Shown: positions 1 through 9,059 of the stretch, piece after piece
Position numbering within the stretch: position 1 is the first letter of the stretch
Layout of the letters: each line of letters starts with the position of its first letter
NCBI RefSeq assembly: GCF_947496725.1
Contig: NZ_CANMDS010000007.1
Coordinates: forward strand, 109,572-173,571
Source: an uncultured Dokdonia sp.
GTDB taxonomy: Bacteria; Bacteroidota; Bacteroidia; Flavobacteriales; Flavobacteriaceae
Length of the DNA stretch: 64,000 nt
Reading direction: 5' to 3'
Notes under the pieces: model-generated
Told to the model about the DNA's origin: nothing
What the model saw: only the letters and a program-made list of their open reading frames with translations
The model's database searches: none
Translations under genes and position numbers: made by a program

Positions 1-3000
1 TGACATTTATACCTCTCAGATCTGTGTTTTCATAAGTAAGATCAAAAGCTGTAGAAGAGCCATATTCACCAGTATAGTATAGACCTATCCCACCTTGTAA
101 ATATTGAGTGTACACTCTATTATCATCAAAGCTATTTGCATTGTTCAAGCTACCATTACCGAGTCCAAAAAAATTCTCTGTATAATTTGCAGATGTCAAA
201 CGCCCAAAAGCTTTAAAATTCCAATCGTGAAAGAGGTGAGCCTTATGCCACTCTAGTGAAGCGTCTACCGCCTGTGTGAGTGATATATAACGGGCATCGA
301 GCTCAATCTTTGTTGTAAAAGGATGCCTCTCGTAGCCCAATGTAGATTTTCCAAAAATAAGTCGCGGTGAGAAGCCCTCATCCGGATTGTAATTTGCCTC
401 AAGGCCAAAAGTACCGCCGCTATCTGGTCTACGCTCGCTGTCATAAATATGATTCTCGTAAATATCATCTATGTGGCGAGTTGCCTTCCCTTTATTTGTA
501 ATCGAATTTTTATAAGACTTTTGATCATAAATGGTAACATTTTTTCCGCCATTTACAGTAAACGTGTCATTCTCTAGTCCTCCTACAAGCACTATTTTTA
601 TAGGACTAATAAGTGAGCCGTTTACTTCAAATATATCTTTATCATCAAGGCCATAAATCCATATGTTTTCTGTCACGTCTTTATCCAGTATTCGGTCAAA
701 GAGTAGTGTGCCTTTCTTACCATCCTTAATACGATAAGCCATCACTCGCACATTTCCATTTGTCAGGTTTTCAATGATAAAGTGATCATCTTTATCAGTT
801 CCTTTAAGAGATACAAACTTGCTTAAATGGCTATAATAGCGTTGTACGATATCGTGAAGATTACGCTTTCGCGAAAGCAAACTCTCCTGTATCTCCATCC
901 ACGTAGCATCTTGGATTTCTTTTGGAGCAGCTTTAAAAGCACTTTGCACAACCTCTTCTGTAATGCGTTCTTGAATATAAGTTACCTCCTCTAGCCAAAG
1001 CGATAGATCTGCTCGCTGTAATATGGCTCTGTCTAGGTTTACGGCACTCTCGCTAAATTGCTCAATAAATGGAATGTCTGCCCCATAGTTACCAAACTGT
1101 CGCATCCCGCTCATTATTTTTTGTGCTTTTTCTAAAAATGCTCCGTCAAATTTTGCAAACACCTGATCCCTATCTCTGGGTACAGCAAGATATTTTATGA
1201 TACCATCTGCCTCATCTACCTTATCTTGGGCCCAGCGCCACTGGTCTTCGTGTCTATCCCAGTCTCCTATGAGCATATCAAATATGCGCGCTCGTATGTA
1301 CATACGCTCATTAAGCTGGTTAGACTCATCCTCTCGTAGTTCTTTAAATAAATCTGGTGTGCTTTCTACCTCATTGCTAAATTCAAACATATGTGACTTA
1401 TTAAAGTCACCACTAGGTTTTTCTACAATCATATAAAGCACATTACCGTGATCTTTATTAAAGTTGCCTAGTGCTTTTTGCTTGGGTATATAATATAGTT
1501 TTGGGTGTGTGTGAGGGATATCTATAGCACCAGCAAGTCTTGGTATTGCAAATGCGCCATAAGGATGCGCGGCTGTATAAAAGTCTTCAATTACAGTTGC
1601 GGGCACGGTATCTTCAAAATAATTTTCGGCATCAAGATCATTATACCCCGCCGACTTTAAAAAAGCAAGCGGATCTTTTGCAATAGCTCTCATATTATAC
1701 TCACGCCCTTCTTTGTCCTCAAGGCGTAGACCATTAGTCTGATTTCCGCCACCAGCACGTTGCACCGTGAGGCCTCCATACAATGTGTCGAGCAGGGCGA
1801 CGGGAGCTTCAACAGGCACTCCATATACATATCTATAATGCTTTCCCCAGAATTTTTCATACTTAGCACTTTTTATAACGCTTTCTTGGGGGTAAATAGA
1901 TGCCACCATCGTTTTTGGAAAACGTGTAGGAAGGCTGTCTATGTTATAATCCTTAGGTTTTTGAAAAGCTGTTTTTGAGTATAGTTCTGTCAGGACCCCA
2001 TCTTGTAATCCATAAAAATGAACAGAAGATGCGCCTCCCTCATACAGTCTCACCTCAGAAAAACCAGGTTTTGTAGACGTAAAAAGTCCTTTTTTACTCA
2101 ATCTTGCAGGCTTTACAGAACTTCCCGTACCGGCAATGACTTGCTTTATTTCTCCCTGGTCTATGTATTGCATAGATCGCTCGTGTGAAGAGAGGATAAT
2201 AACTCTAGGTGCGTCAAAACTAACGAGCTCTATATGAGACATAAGCTCGTTCATAAGTGGGTTGTATCTGTCTTGTTTTGATAATCCTCCTTGTGATCGT
2301 AAAAAAGACCAAAATGTTCCCACTCCTGGGATAAAGAGGTTTTCTGCCGTGGGACGATAAGTAACCTCTGCAGGTATTTCGCCTCCGTATACACCATTTG
2401 CATAGAGCGGGTGGTGCATCCCTATAATAATTGTTTTGTGACGAGCCTTGCGTATCTCGCTACTTAGTAATGTAGTAAACTGCTCGCGTGTCTTAAGCTC
2501 ACACTTGTCGTTCATCTCTTTTACTTTACTCCAGTCTTCTATATACCACTGTGAGTTAATGAGAATGAGCTCAACTTCGTCATTAATTTCTATGGTTTCT
2601 AGTGGGCAACCATTTTTCGGTATAAAATGATCTTCTTCGTCATAAAAGTCTTCTATGGCATCTTCTATTTCTTCCATTCCCTTAAGACCAGTCTCGTTCC
2701 ACTCAAGTTCTCCTGGTAAAAAGAGTGCGGTGCCCTTAAAGTTTTTTGTGATCTCAAGTTGTTGTAAAAGTTGTTTTTTACTGCGAGTATCTTTTATGTC
2801 ATTGCGATGTAGGTTATCGCCCGTAAATAAAAAGTAATCTTCTTTTTTACTATGTTTTTTTATGTAGTTACTTACACCATTTAGTAATGACTCATTTGCA
2901 CCGCGCGCATAGGCACCAGCGTTACCTAGCTGGAAGAAACTTACATAATTTTGGCTGGTGTCAACTGTTATGTTATGTGTTTGTTCTCTATACAAGTCGT

Positions 3001-3091
3001 GATGTACAGCACAAGATGCACATAGTACTATGGCCCCTAGCAGGAGGAATTTTGTGATTATAAATGAAAGGGAGTGTACTGTTTTATTCAC
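1..3091 (-). CDS. Metallophosphoesterase with C-terminal outer-membrane beta-barrel, lipoprotein-like (3' end outside window)
   Basis: The minus-strand frame is open from a GTG at 3089-3091 to the left edge with no stop, so the protein has at least 1030 residues and continues outside. An in-frame TAA lies two codons before the GTG and there is no nearby ATG, so GTG is the only sensible start. The N-terminus is hydrophobic and ends in a weak lipobox (LCASC). Next comes a calcineurin-like phosphoesterase region with FTGDNLHRND, FLPGELEWNE and a GMHHPLYANG loop. The last ~200 visible residues (YNPDEGFSPRLIFGKSTLGYERH, GLGNGSLNN, GGIGLYYTG) look like strands of a BamA/surface-antigen barrel. I infer an envelope hydrolase anchored at the outer membrane. 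The palindrome at 864-878 lies inside this gene and is read there as LLSRKR. Confidence 0.8.
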   Translation of the reverse strand, partial: MNKTVHSLSFIITKFLLLGAIVLCASCAVHHDLYREQTHNITVDTSQNYVSFFQLGNAGAYARGANESLLNGVSNYIKKHSKKEDYFLFTGDNLHRNDIKDTRSKKQLLQQLEITKNFKGTALFLPGELEWNETGLKGMEEIEDAIEDFYDEEDHFIPKNGCPLETIEINDEVELILINSQWYIEDWSKVKEMNDKCELKTREQFTTLLSSEIRKARHKTIIIGMHHPLYANGVYGGEIPAEVTYRPTAENLFIPGVGTFWSFLRSQGGLSKQDRYNPLMNELMSHIELVSFDAPRVIILSSHERSMQYIDQGEIKQVIAGTGSSVKPARLSKKGLFTSTKPGFSEVRLYEGGASSVHFYGLQDGVLTELYSKTAFQKPKDYNIDSLPTRFPKTMVASIYPQESVIKSAKYEKFWGKHYRYVYGVPVEAPVALLDTLYGGLTVQRAGGGNQTNGLRLEDKEGREYNMRAIAKDPLAFLKSAGYNDLDAENYFEDTVPATVIEDFYTAAHPYGAFAIPRLAGAIDIPHTHPKLYYIPKQKALGNFNKDHGNVLYMIVEKPSGDFNKSHMFEFSNEVESTPDLFKELREDESNQLNERMYIRARIFDMLIGDWDRHEDQWRWAQDKVDEADGIIKYLAVPRDRDQVFAKFDGAFLEKAQKIMSGMRQFGNYGADIPFIEQFSESAVNLDRAILQRADLSLWLEEVTYIQERITEEVVQSAFKAAPKEIQDATWMEIQESLLSRKRNLHDIVQRYYSHLSKFVSLKGTDKDDHFIIENLTNGNVRVMAYRIKDGKKGTLLFDRILDKDVTENIWIYGLDDKDIFEVNGSLISPIKIVLVGGLENDTFTVNGGKNVTIYDQKSYKNSITNKGKATRHIDDIYENHIYDSERRPDSGGTFGLEANYNPDEGFSPRLIFGKSTLGYERHPFTTKIELDARYISLTQAVDASLEWHKAHLFHDWNFKAFGRLTSANYTENFFGLGNGSLNNANSFDDNRVYTQYLQGGIGLYYTGEYGSSTAFDLTYENTDLRGINV
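864..878. repeat. Iterated palindrome copy 1 (15/16, intragenic)
   Basis: Preceded by TTA, it reads CGCTTTCGCGAAAGC then AA, so the right arm has lost its final G. It lies in the metallophosphoesterase gene and is the only intragenic copy read in a frame other than Ala-Phe-Ala-Lys-Ala. Confidence 0.85.
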
Positions 3092-3160
3092 GTTTTAATT
3101 TTATTCAATCTACACATCATTTTTCATAATTATCCTTAGCAAAAGATTAATGTTTGTTAA

Positions 3161-3196
3161 ATAAAAACTGCCTATCTCATTAATGAAATAGGCAGT
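3161..3196 (-). terminator. Rho-independent terminator of the 3220-3627 gene
   Basis: The inverted repeat ACTGCCTAT / ATAGGCAGT has an 11-nt loop. On the minus strand it is followed by TTTTTATTT, just downstream of the 3220-3627 stop codon. Confidence 0.75.
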
Positions 3197-3219
3197 CTAA
3201 AGAAGCTTTATGTCTTTGT

Positions 3220-3627
3220 CTAAATGCGAATATAATTTTTGTTGAGGTTCGTATCTGCTATCATATCACGTGTAAAACTTAGATGCCCTTTTGTGGTGAT
3301 AATTCTAAAGCGATAGTCTTTCATTTTTGTGAGTGTGTCTAGTAGTAGCCACTTGGTTTTAAGCAGCTGAGGTTTTGTAGATTTTAAACTCACCTCAAAG
3401 AAGTATTTTATGCCACGCTTTTCGGCCACGATATCTGGTATGATGGTGTTTCCGGTTTCTTGTCTTGTAAAGGATGTAGGCGTCTCATAGCCTGCTACAT
3501 CTGCTTTGATATTTTCAAAACCTTTGTTTTCAAGATAGGTAATGGTCGTGTTTAAAAATGCGTTGTTTTTGTTTTCTTCTTTGTCTAAATGTATCATAAC
3601 CCGTAAGATACAGTTGTAGTATCCCAT
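3220..3627 (-). CDS. Small hypothetical protein, possibly PD-(D/E)XK nuclease fold
   Basis: This is a 135-residue soluble protein. A second start, Met11 (MIHLDKEENK), may be the real one, because the first ten residues look unlike a normal N-terminus. The middle contains IIPDIVAEKRG followed by KYFFEVSLK, a PD...E-x-x-x-K arrangement on a predicted beta-hairpin. That resembles a minimal PD-(D/E)XK core, but the usual E-x-K spacing is not met. I do not recognise a named family. It has its own terminator and lies between the metallophosphoesterase and endonuclease I genes, with the palindrome at 3691 in its upstream gap. The reading frame is convincing; the function is only a suggestion. Confidence 0.6.
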   Translation of the reverse strand: MGYYNCILRVMIHLDKEENKNNAFLNTTITYLENKGFENIKADVAGYETPTSFTRQETGNTIIPDIVAEKRGIKYFFEVSLKSTKPQLLKTKWLLLDTLTKMKDYRFRIITTKGHLSFTRDMIADTNLNKNYIRI

Positions 3628-3690
3628 TTTGTACTAAAAAAGGGTTAAAAGAAAACGACACAATGTTAAAACCTGTAGGGTGTAGTGGTG

Positions 3691-3706
3691 CGCTTTCGCG
3701 AAAGCG
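3691..3706. repeat. Iterated palindrome copy 2 (exact, intergenic)
   Basis: An exact CGCTTTCGCGAAAGCG followed by TAAT. It lies between two tandem minus-strand genes, 21 bp downstream (minus sense) of the endonuclease I stop codon. Confidence 0.95.
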
Positions 3707-3727
3707 TAATTACCCCGAAGTGCTGTT

Positions 3728-5689
3728 TTATCTCACAATGAGTAAACGTGTTGTGGCAGTTGTACTTGTCATCACTTTTAAAATATATACACCGCTAGGT
3801 AGGTTATGAATGATAGGGCTACCACTCTGAAAGTTATCTTTATAAACCTCACGACCTAGAGTATCAAACAAGAATACCTCACCAGTTTCTTGAGGGGTAG
3901 TTATAGTAATTGCACCCGAAGATGGGTTAGGATATATAGTCATATCACTAAGCTTATTATCTTCAACCCCCAACGGATTAGTCCACTGCTCACCTACGTT
4001 TGTACCCCAGATATACTCTACAAGTTCTGGCATATCTATAAAGGGATTACGATTAAACTGCCAGTTATAAATAACGTTATTACGATTCATCTCATAATCA
4101 TCTGGTGGGTCGTTACGGTGCCAGTCTAGTAAAATATCTAGGTCACCTAGAGCTCCCACAGTCGTATTTGCGGGATTGCCAGATACTACGTCAAGCCCGT
4201 TATAGCGTATGGTTAAGAAAAAGATACTACGCGCTACATCACCATAAAAACTACCTTGATTACCTGTAGGGCCACTGTACTCGCCGTAGTCTTGGTTACC
4301 GCGAGAGCTATTTTCTGGTCCATCTGCTGCACGCAGTGCGTGGGCATCACTATTTGCGTGGCGTAGTGAGTCTGCCTTTGTGGTTGTAAAAATGTCTATA
4401 CCATCTGCTACTTGATCGTACTCTATGTCATTAAAACCTCCACGCGATCGTGGGTAGGTGTGCTCTCTGTTCCATAAGCCCTCATTACTACCTCCAGAAG
4501 TCTGAAAATCTAACTTAGGACGCTGCTGCTCTGTATAGACTAGCCATACCTGATTACTGTTAAGTGGGCTTTGGTCTGCCTCTTTTAAAATATCTATAAT
4601 ATCTGCATAGGTTTGCGCACGTACAATAGATGGATCTGCTATGATATCTTGTAAGGCTTGTATAAGTGCGTCATCTGCAAGTGTATCAATGGGGTCGTAA
4701 TAGCCATCTGGTTGTGTACTCTCTACTTGGTCATAGGTAGGAGCGAGGGGAGTACCGTATGAGGCAGTTGTAAAGTCATTGTCTATGATACGTATGATAA
4801 TATTATCATTTGCTCTTTTAAAACCATCTGGCATTTCGCCAAAGGTGATTTTCAGCTCCTCATCACCCTCATCGTCTTGATCGTCTATAATTGTAATGGT
4901 AGTTTGTCCTGTAGAAGCACCCGCTGAAATGGTAACACTTGTGTCACCCGTAAAATCTGCCGAGTTAAAGCCTGCATTGTCCAGGGTAAATGTAAATATG
5001 GTAGTGTTTGTAACGGCTGTAGTCGTGGTGAAGTTTATGGTAATCTCTTCACCTTCATTATAAGCTGTTTGAGAAGTACTAGCGCCTATAAAATTAAATA
5101 CCACTCCAGATCCATCATTAAGTTGTCCTGGGGTAGGGGTTGTGACATCATATCCTCCCGTACTATTAAGTTGGATGGAGTTACTGGATGATGCACCATT
5201 ACCACCTTCGTTTACTTGTGTGGTTTCTCCTAGTAGATTGAGGAGGTTTGTATCATTACTATCGTTAGTATCATAAACTAGTGCATCTACAAGATTTGCT
5301 GTGGTAGCAAGTGTACCTTCAGGAAAGTCTTGTTCGTCTCCTTGATATATTGCAACGGCATCTGCGCCGTTTTGTATCGTATTATCAAACAGTATAAAAT
5401 CTGGTACAGGTACCACATTATTACTGCCTATAAGTACAATACCGTTTACATCTGCCACAAGGCCATCTAGATCAAGTGCAAAGTAGCTGCTATCACCGCC
5501 ACTACTAGATCCATTAAATAAAACAAGCACATATCCGTCTAGAGAAGCTTCTGGAGTGGTAAGGAGTTCTATAAACTCTTGGTCATCTGTACTAGGTGTA
5601 TCTGCATCAAGTTCATTTATAGTGACCTGCGCTATTAAAGGATTACAGCAAATAGAAATAAGAAAAGCAACTAAGTAAAAATGTTTCAT
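3728..5689 (-). CDS. Secreted endonuclease I family nuclease with T9SS sorting domain
   Basis: A 653-residue exported nuclease. The signal peptide is MKHFYLVAFLISICCNPLIAQ. Residues ~22-195 form a lamin-tail-like domain (NELDADTPSTDDQEFIEL). Residues ~196-300 resemble a Calx-beta/Ig domain (EGEEITINF, DDQDDEGDEELKITF). Residues ~310-560 are the endonuclease I (EndA/Dns) catalytic domain, with the WNREHTYPRSRG active-site segment, GDVARSIFFLTIRY and WHRNDPPDDYEMNRNN. The C-terminus (YPNPSSGAITI ... LPSGVYILKV) is a type A T9SS sorting domain. The protein is therefore predicted to be secreted or cell-surface bound and to degrade extracellular DNA or RNA for nutrient uptake. The domain chain is complete and no truncation is seen. 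Confidence 0.93.
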   Translation of the reverse strand: MKHFYLVAFLISICCNPLIAQVTINELDADTPSTDDQEFIELLTTPEASLDGYVLVLFNGSSSGGDSSYFALDLDGLVADVNGIVLIGSNNVVPVPDFILFDNTIQNGADAVAIYQGDEQDFPEGTLATTANLVDALVYDTNDSNDTNLLNLLGETTQVNEGGNGASSSNSIQLNSTGGYDVTTPTPGQLNDGSGVVFNFIGASTSQTAYNEGEEITINFTTTTAVTNTTIFTFTLDNAGFNSADFTGDTSVTISAGASTGQTTITIIDDQDDEGDEELKITFGEMPDGFKRANDNIIIRIIDNDFTTASYGTPLAPTYDQVESTQPDGYYDPIDTLADDALIQALQDIIADPSIVRAQTYADIIDILKEADQSPLNSNQVWLVYTEQQRPKLDFQTSGGSNEGLWNREHTYPRSRGGFNDIEYDQVADGIDIFTTTKADSLRHANSDAHALRAADGPENSSRGNQDYGEYSGPTGNQGSFYGDVARSIFFLTIRYNGLDVVSGNPANTTVGALGDLDILLDWHRNDPPDDYEMNRNNVIYNWQFNRNPFIDMPELVEYIWGTNVGEQWTNPLGVEDNKLSDMTIYPNPSSGAITITTPQETGEVFLFDTLGREVYKDNFQSGSPIIHNLPSGVYILKVMTSTTATTRLLIVR

Positions 5690-5781
5690 ACAAGAGATAT
5701 TGTAGCTACAAAATTATTACTTAAGTGTTCTAGGGGTGTTAAGTGAGCGTTAAGTCCCTTGAGAACAAATTACTAAAACAA

Positions 5782-6867
5782 CTAGTTTACACCCATATTG
5801 AGTAAGTTCTGCTCTTTGAGTTGACTTTTTGCACTTTTTATTTCAGAGTCTGTTGGTTCTTGGGGAAGTTGTAAACTTGCTCCTTGTGGCTCATAGGTAA
5901 GCTCTGAATATACTGGGAAATGATCAGATTTTATATGACCTGTGCGCTCTAGCTTTTTTACTCTAAACTCTTGAGAGGTAAAAAGGTGATCAAGAGGCCA
6001 TCTCATCAGTATATTTTTCGCATTAAATGTGTTGTAAAAACCACGGCCTATGCGGGGGTCTAGTAGTTTACTCACTTTTCTAAAGAGCGAAGTCGTTCTT
6101 GACCAAGCCACATCATTAAAGTCACCCATCACAATTACGGGAAGCGTTCTTTTATTTACTGTAAATGCCGTTTTCATCATCTCTGTGTCTCTATCCGAAC
6201 TCATAGGGTTGTGTTGAGGCATAGGTGGAGTAGGGTGTATGGCATAAAGTTGTATTTGGTCTCCGCTCTCTAGTGTAACAATGGCTTCCATAGATGGAAC
6301 TTCCTTATCTACGAGGTGTCTTACCTTTTTTTGGGTAAGCGGTAGTTTTGAATAAAGTAGCATTCCATACGTATTACCACGCGGCTCAAGTAAATGGTGG
6401 GAGTATGTAGATGCGAGACTACTGTGTACCGCTTTTTTCCAGACTGTATCTGTTTCCATAAGTAATACAATGTCTGGATCATAATCTGCTACTTGAGATA
6501 GTAGAAGGTCATATTGTGTGTTTTTTTGTAAAACGTTTGCACTATATATTTTTATAGACTTGCTAGTGTCTGTGATTGTATTTTCTAGTGCTTCTGGAGC
6601 TGCAAGTGGTGTATAGTCATAAATCTTAACAAGCTGAAATATAAAACACGCAGCGAGAACACTCACAAAAATATAATCTCCTACATACTTGATATTAAAG
6701 CGTATAAAATAGGTGACAAGAGCTATAAACGTAAGCAGCGTAAGCTGCGCGTGCGGAAAATCAAAAATGCGTATCCACCAGTAGTCTATAGCAATAAGCG
6801 GTAATAAGGTGAGGATAATGGCTATAATACCAAAACCTTGTAGGAAGTTTTTAAGTGAGAATTTCAT
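5782..6867 (-). CDS. Membrane-anchored endonuclease/exonuclease/phosphatase (EEP) family protein
   Basis: 361 residues. Three N-terminal membrane helices (about residues 9-30, 39-56 and 62-83) precede an EEP (DNase I-like) domain. Metal and catalytic motifs are in order: YSANVLQKN (Asn), DPDIVLLMETD (Glu), YAIHPTPP (His), VIVMGDFNDVAWS (Asp/Asn), PLDHLF and SDHFPVYSEL (final Asp-His). The catalytic domain should face the periplasm. Known relatives hydrolyse nucleic acids or phosphodiesters; the substrate cannot be told from sequence. The C-terminal tail after the domain is charged and low in complexity. The gene stands alone between the nuclease and GNAT genes. Confidence 0.88.
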   Translation of the reverse strand: MKFSLKNFLQGFGIIAIILTLLPLIAIDYWWIRIFDFPHAQLTLLTFIALVTYFIRFNIKYVGDYIFVSVLAACFIFQLVKIYDYTPLAAPEALENTITDTSKSIKIYSANVLQKNTQYDLLLSQVADYDPDIVLLMETDTVWKKAVHSSLASTYSHHLLEPRGNTYGMLLYSKLPLTQKKVRHLVDKEVPSMEAIVTLESGDQIQLYAIHPTPPMPQHNPMSSDRDTEMMKTAFTVNKRTLPVIVMGDFNDVAWSRTTSLFRKVSKLLDPRIGRGFYNTFNAKNILMRWPLDHLFTSQEFRVKKLERTGHIKSDHFPVYSELTYEPQGASLQLPQEPTDSEIKSAKSQLKEQNLLNMGVN

Positions 6868-6945
6868 TTAATGTGATTGGTTAGTACAGTAAAGTTACTT
6901 CTAACCTAGCCTAACTATCTTAAAACCATATTAAATGGGATAGAT

Positions 6946-7401
6946 TTAAGATTTTAATTGTTTCATAAAACAGAGACTATTTGCTACTCCTTTATATTGC
7001 CCATAGTTTGCGATACTAGTGTAACCTAACTTGTTGTAGAGTTGGACGGCATCTTGCATACGCTTACCAGTTTCTAGTACGGTATGTGTGGCACCTAGTT
7101 CTTGCGCCCATTCTTCTAGTGCATTTACAAGTTGTATTGCATATCCTTTACCTCTTGCAGTGTGGTGTACGTACATTCTTTTTATTTCAAAGCTTGTGGA
7201 CTCAAACTTTTTGATGGCACCACAACCTACGGCAACGTTATCATCATAAATTACGAGGCAGTGTTGCAAGGTAGTTATGCCATTAAACTGGTTATAAAAA
7301 TGGTGGTCGTCACCATCTACTTGAGCTAGATATGCATCAAGTAATGCGACTAGTTTTATAAAGTCTGGATGCGACGAGCTTGTACGTTCTAAAAGTATCA
7401 T
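6946..7401 (-). CDS. GNAT family N-acetyltransferase
   Basis: 151 residues from the ATG at 7399-7401; a GTG one codon upstream is possible. The acetyl-CoA loop is MYVHHTARGKGYAIQLVNALEEWA (an R/Q-x-x-G-x-G/A-type A motif), followed by the typical strand (HTVLETGKRMQDAVQLYNKLGYTSI) and an N-terminal sensor region. It transfers acetyl groups from acetyl-CoA to an amine; the substrate is unknown. Its ATG overlaps the TGA of the upstream YbjQ gene by one base, so the two are probably co-transcribed and translationally coupled. Confidence 0.9.
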   Translation of the reverse strand: MILLERTSSSHPDFIKLVALLDAYLAQVDGDDHHFYNQFNGITTLQHCLVIYDDNVAVGCGAIKKFESTSFEIKRMYVHHTARGKGYAIQLVNALEEWAQELGATHTVLETGKRMQDAVQLYNKLGYTSIANYGQYKGVANSLCFMKQLKS

Positions 7402-7718
7402 CACCTTAATACTACAGCGGTACCCATTGCAGAGACGCCTAGTTTTGTGTTTTGGCTTATAACCTCTACATCCATAGTGACTCCCACAATCGCGTGAGCT
7501 CCCATTTCCTTAGCTTTCGCTTCCAGTTTCTTGAGTACTTCTTGTTTGGCGGCATCTATTCCTTCTTCGCCACTTTTATAGACTTTACTCATACTAAAGG
7601 AATCTTTAAAACTGAGTCCCTTTGTATCAAAAAGTTTGGCATACATAAAACTTGTAATCACACCTAAGTACTGTGTGATCTCTCTGCCTTGTATACTGTT
7701 TGTAGTTGTTATAATCAT
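7401..7718 (-). CDS. YbjQ/UPF0145 family protein
   Basis: 105 residues covering the whole YbjQ domain. It has an N-terminal strand with IQGREITQYLGVITS, a central helix with a charged stretch (AAKQEVLKKLEAKAKEMGAHAIVGV) and a final strand ending MGTAVVL. The family is often labelled heavy-metal-binding and forms pentamers, but its cellular role is not established. The gene begins the GNAT pair and faces the 7843 regulator across a 124-bp divergent gap that holds palindrome copy 3. Confidence 0.9.
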   Translation of the reverse strand: MIITTTNSIQGREITQYLGVITSFMYAKLFDTKGLSFKDSFSMSKVYKSGEEGIDAAKQEVLKKLEAKAKEMGAHAIVGVTMDVEVISQNTKLGVSAMGTAVVLR

Positions 7719-7762
7719 TTATATGAGTTTGTATGTAAGTAGCTTTTAAAATGGTTTTGTTA

Positions 7763-7778
7763 CGCTTTCGCGAAAGCG
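7763..7778. repeat. Iterated palindrome copy 3 (exact, divergent gap)
   Basis: An exact core with symmetric flanks giving TACGCTTTCGCGAAAGCGTA. It sits in the divergent promoter region between the ybjQ-like gene and the 7-TM regulator, so it cannot be a shared terminator. Confidence 0.95.
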
Positions 7779-7842
7779 TAATTGAAAACAATCAAAATTA
7801 CAGAGGTATTTAATAGTAAACAATCTCTTATATTAGTACTCT

Positions 7843-8955
7843 ATGCTCACGACCACTGTTTACACCGTTACTGCCATTGTCTGTCTTATTACGGCTGTGG
7901 TTATACAGCGCATTTACTTTAAGGAATTACAACGCGGAGCTTCTTTGAAGGCTGTAAACGGTATAAAATGGTTTGGATGGGCCATTTTAGTTTGGGGAGT
8001 AGGCGCATTATCTAACCTTGTACTGGTAGGGATATTTGACAGTAATTACAGCAGTAGATCAATCATATATCTAGGTGTACTTTTTTCCTTAGTAAACTCG
8101 CTGTGTATTTTACTCTCATTACCATCTATAGAACATAACAAAGAGCGTAGCCTAGTTGTACGACTAGTAGAACGTTTTACAGAGCGTGAGTTTGTGCGCG
8201 TATTTTTAGGGATACTTATGATGATCTCTTTTGTTTTTATAGTAACCTCGTATAATAATACAGCTATAAGCAATACACTTATCTGGCTTATAGATATCCC
8301 TATTTCTATTGTTGTGGCGGTGGCATTACTTATCGAGTTGCATAAAGCATTTAATAATAGAGATATGCGATTTATGGTAATCCCTGTAATTGCTCTTTTT
8401 ATCCTGATTGTAATTGCAGTGACGCATCGTATTATACCAAATAGCTACATAGAGAATACATCACTAGCAGCAAGTTGGGCAGCCATAGGTGCGGTAACTT
8501 CTATATCATTTAAGTTTCTCTTTATTTTATTATTTTCCATCTTGTTATATAGTTGGAAATTCTTATCAGAAAAAGAACAAGAAGAAAGTAGAGCGGCATC
8601 ACTCACCCTTGAAAATAGTAGACTACTTAAAAATCAAGAGCAACTTACACTGGCAAATGAGAGCCATCTTGATACTATAAAAAGTATGAAGTCTGAGCTT
8701 AAAACGCTCAAGGCAGCACATAAGATTGAACTCTCAGACAGGCAAAAAGAAGTTTTAGGCAACTTAGGGTTATATGGCGATACAATGTCTTATGGAGAGA
8801 TGGCAGAGGCGATGCACATCTCGCTAGATGGTTTTCAAGCCCATATACACCAAATCAAAAAGATGCTAAGCATAAGCGGAACAGGAGGTAAGGAACGACT
8901 AATTGCATTTGCAAAAGCAAATGACTTATTGCAGCACGCTTCTATAAAACAATAG
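7843..8955 (+). CDS. Seven-TM membrane protein with cytoplasmic coiled coil and LuxR-like HTH
   Basis: 370 residues. Seven or eight hydrophobic segments fill residues ~1-245 (MLTTTVYTVTAIVCLITAVV, WAILVWGVGALSNLVLVGIF and others). A coiled coil follows (KEQEESRAASLTLENSRLLKNQ, residues ~247-295), then a C-terminal region ELSDRQKEVLGNL ... MSYGEMAEAMHISLDGFQAHIHQIKKML that has the shape of a LuxR/GerE-type helix-turn-helix. The order suggests a one-component membrane-bound sensor and transcription factor, with the HTH in the cytosol. I know no named family for the membrane part. The target genes are unknown; the divergent ybjQ-GNAT pair is one candidate. Confidence 0.75.
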   Translation: MLTTTVYTVTAIVCLITAVVIQRIYFKELQRGASLKAVNGIKWFGWAILVWGVGALSNLVLVGIFDSNYSSRSIIYLGVLFSLVNSLCILLSLPSIEHNKERSLVVRLVERFTEREFVRVFLGILMMISFVFIVTSYNNTAISNTLIWLIDIPISIVVAVALLIELHKAFNNRDMRFMVIPVIALFILIVIAVTHRIIPNSYIENTSLAASWAAIGAVTSISFKFLFILLFSILLYSWKFLSEKEQEESRAASLTLENSRLLKNQEQLTLANESHLDTIKSMKSELKTLKAAHKIELSDRQKEVLGNLGLYGDTMSYGEMAEAMHISLDGFQAHIHQIKKMLSISGTGGKERLIAFAKANDLLQHASIKQ

Positions 8956-9059
8956 GGTTAAGAAGTACTTAAGTACTTAACTATGTCTTTTTGAACACTG
9001 CGTAACCTTTTATAGTGAGCATAAGTATATGACTTTTGAGAAGATCAAAAACATATACT

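Noticed and set aside
8907..8921. AFAKA peptide in the 7-TM regulator as another palindrome copy
   Set aside because: It is encoded by GCATTTGCAAAAGCA, not by the palindromic DNA, so it is a chance peptide match.
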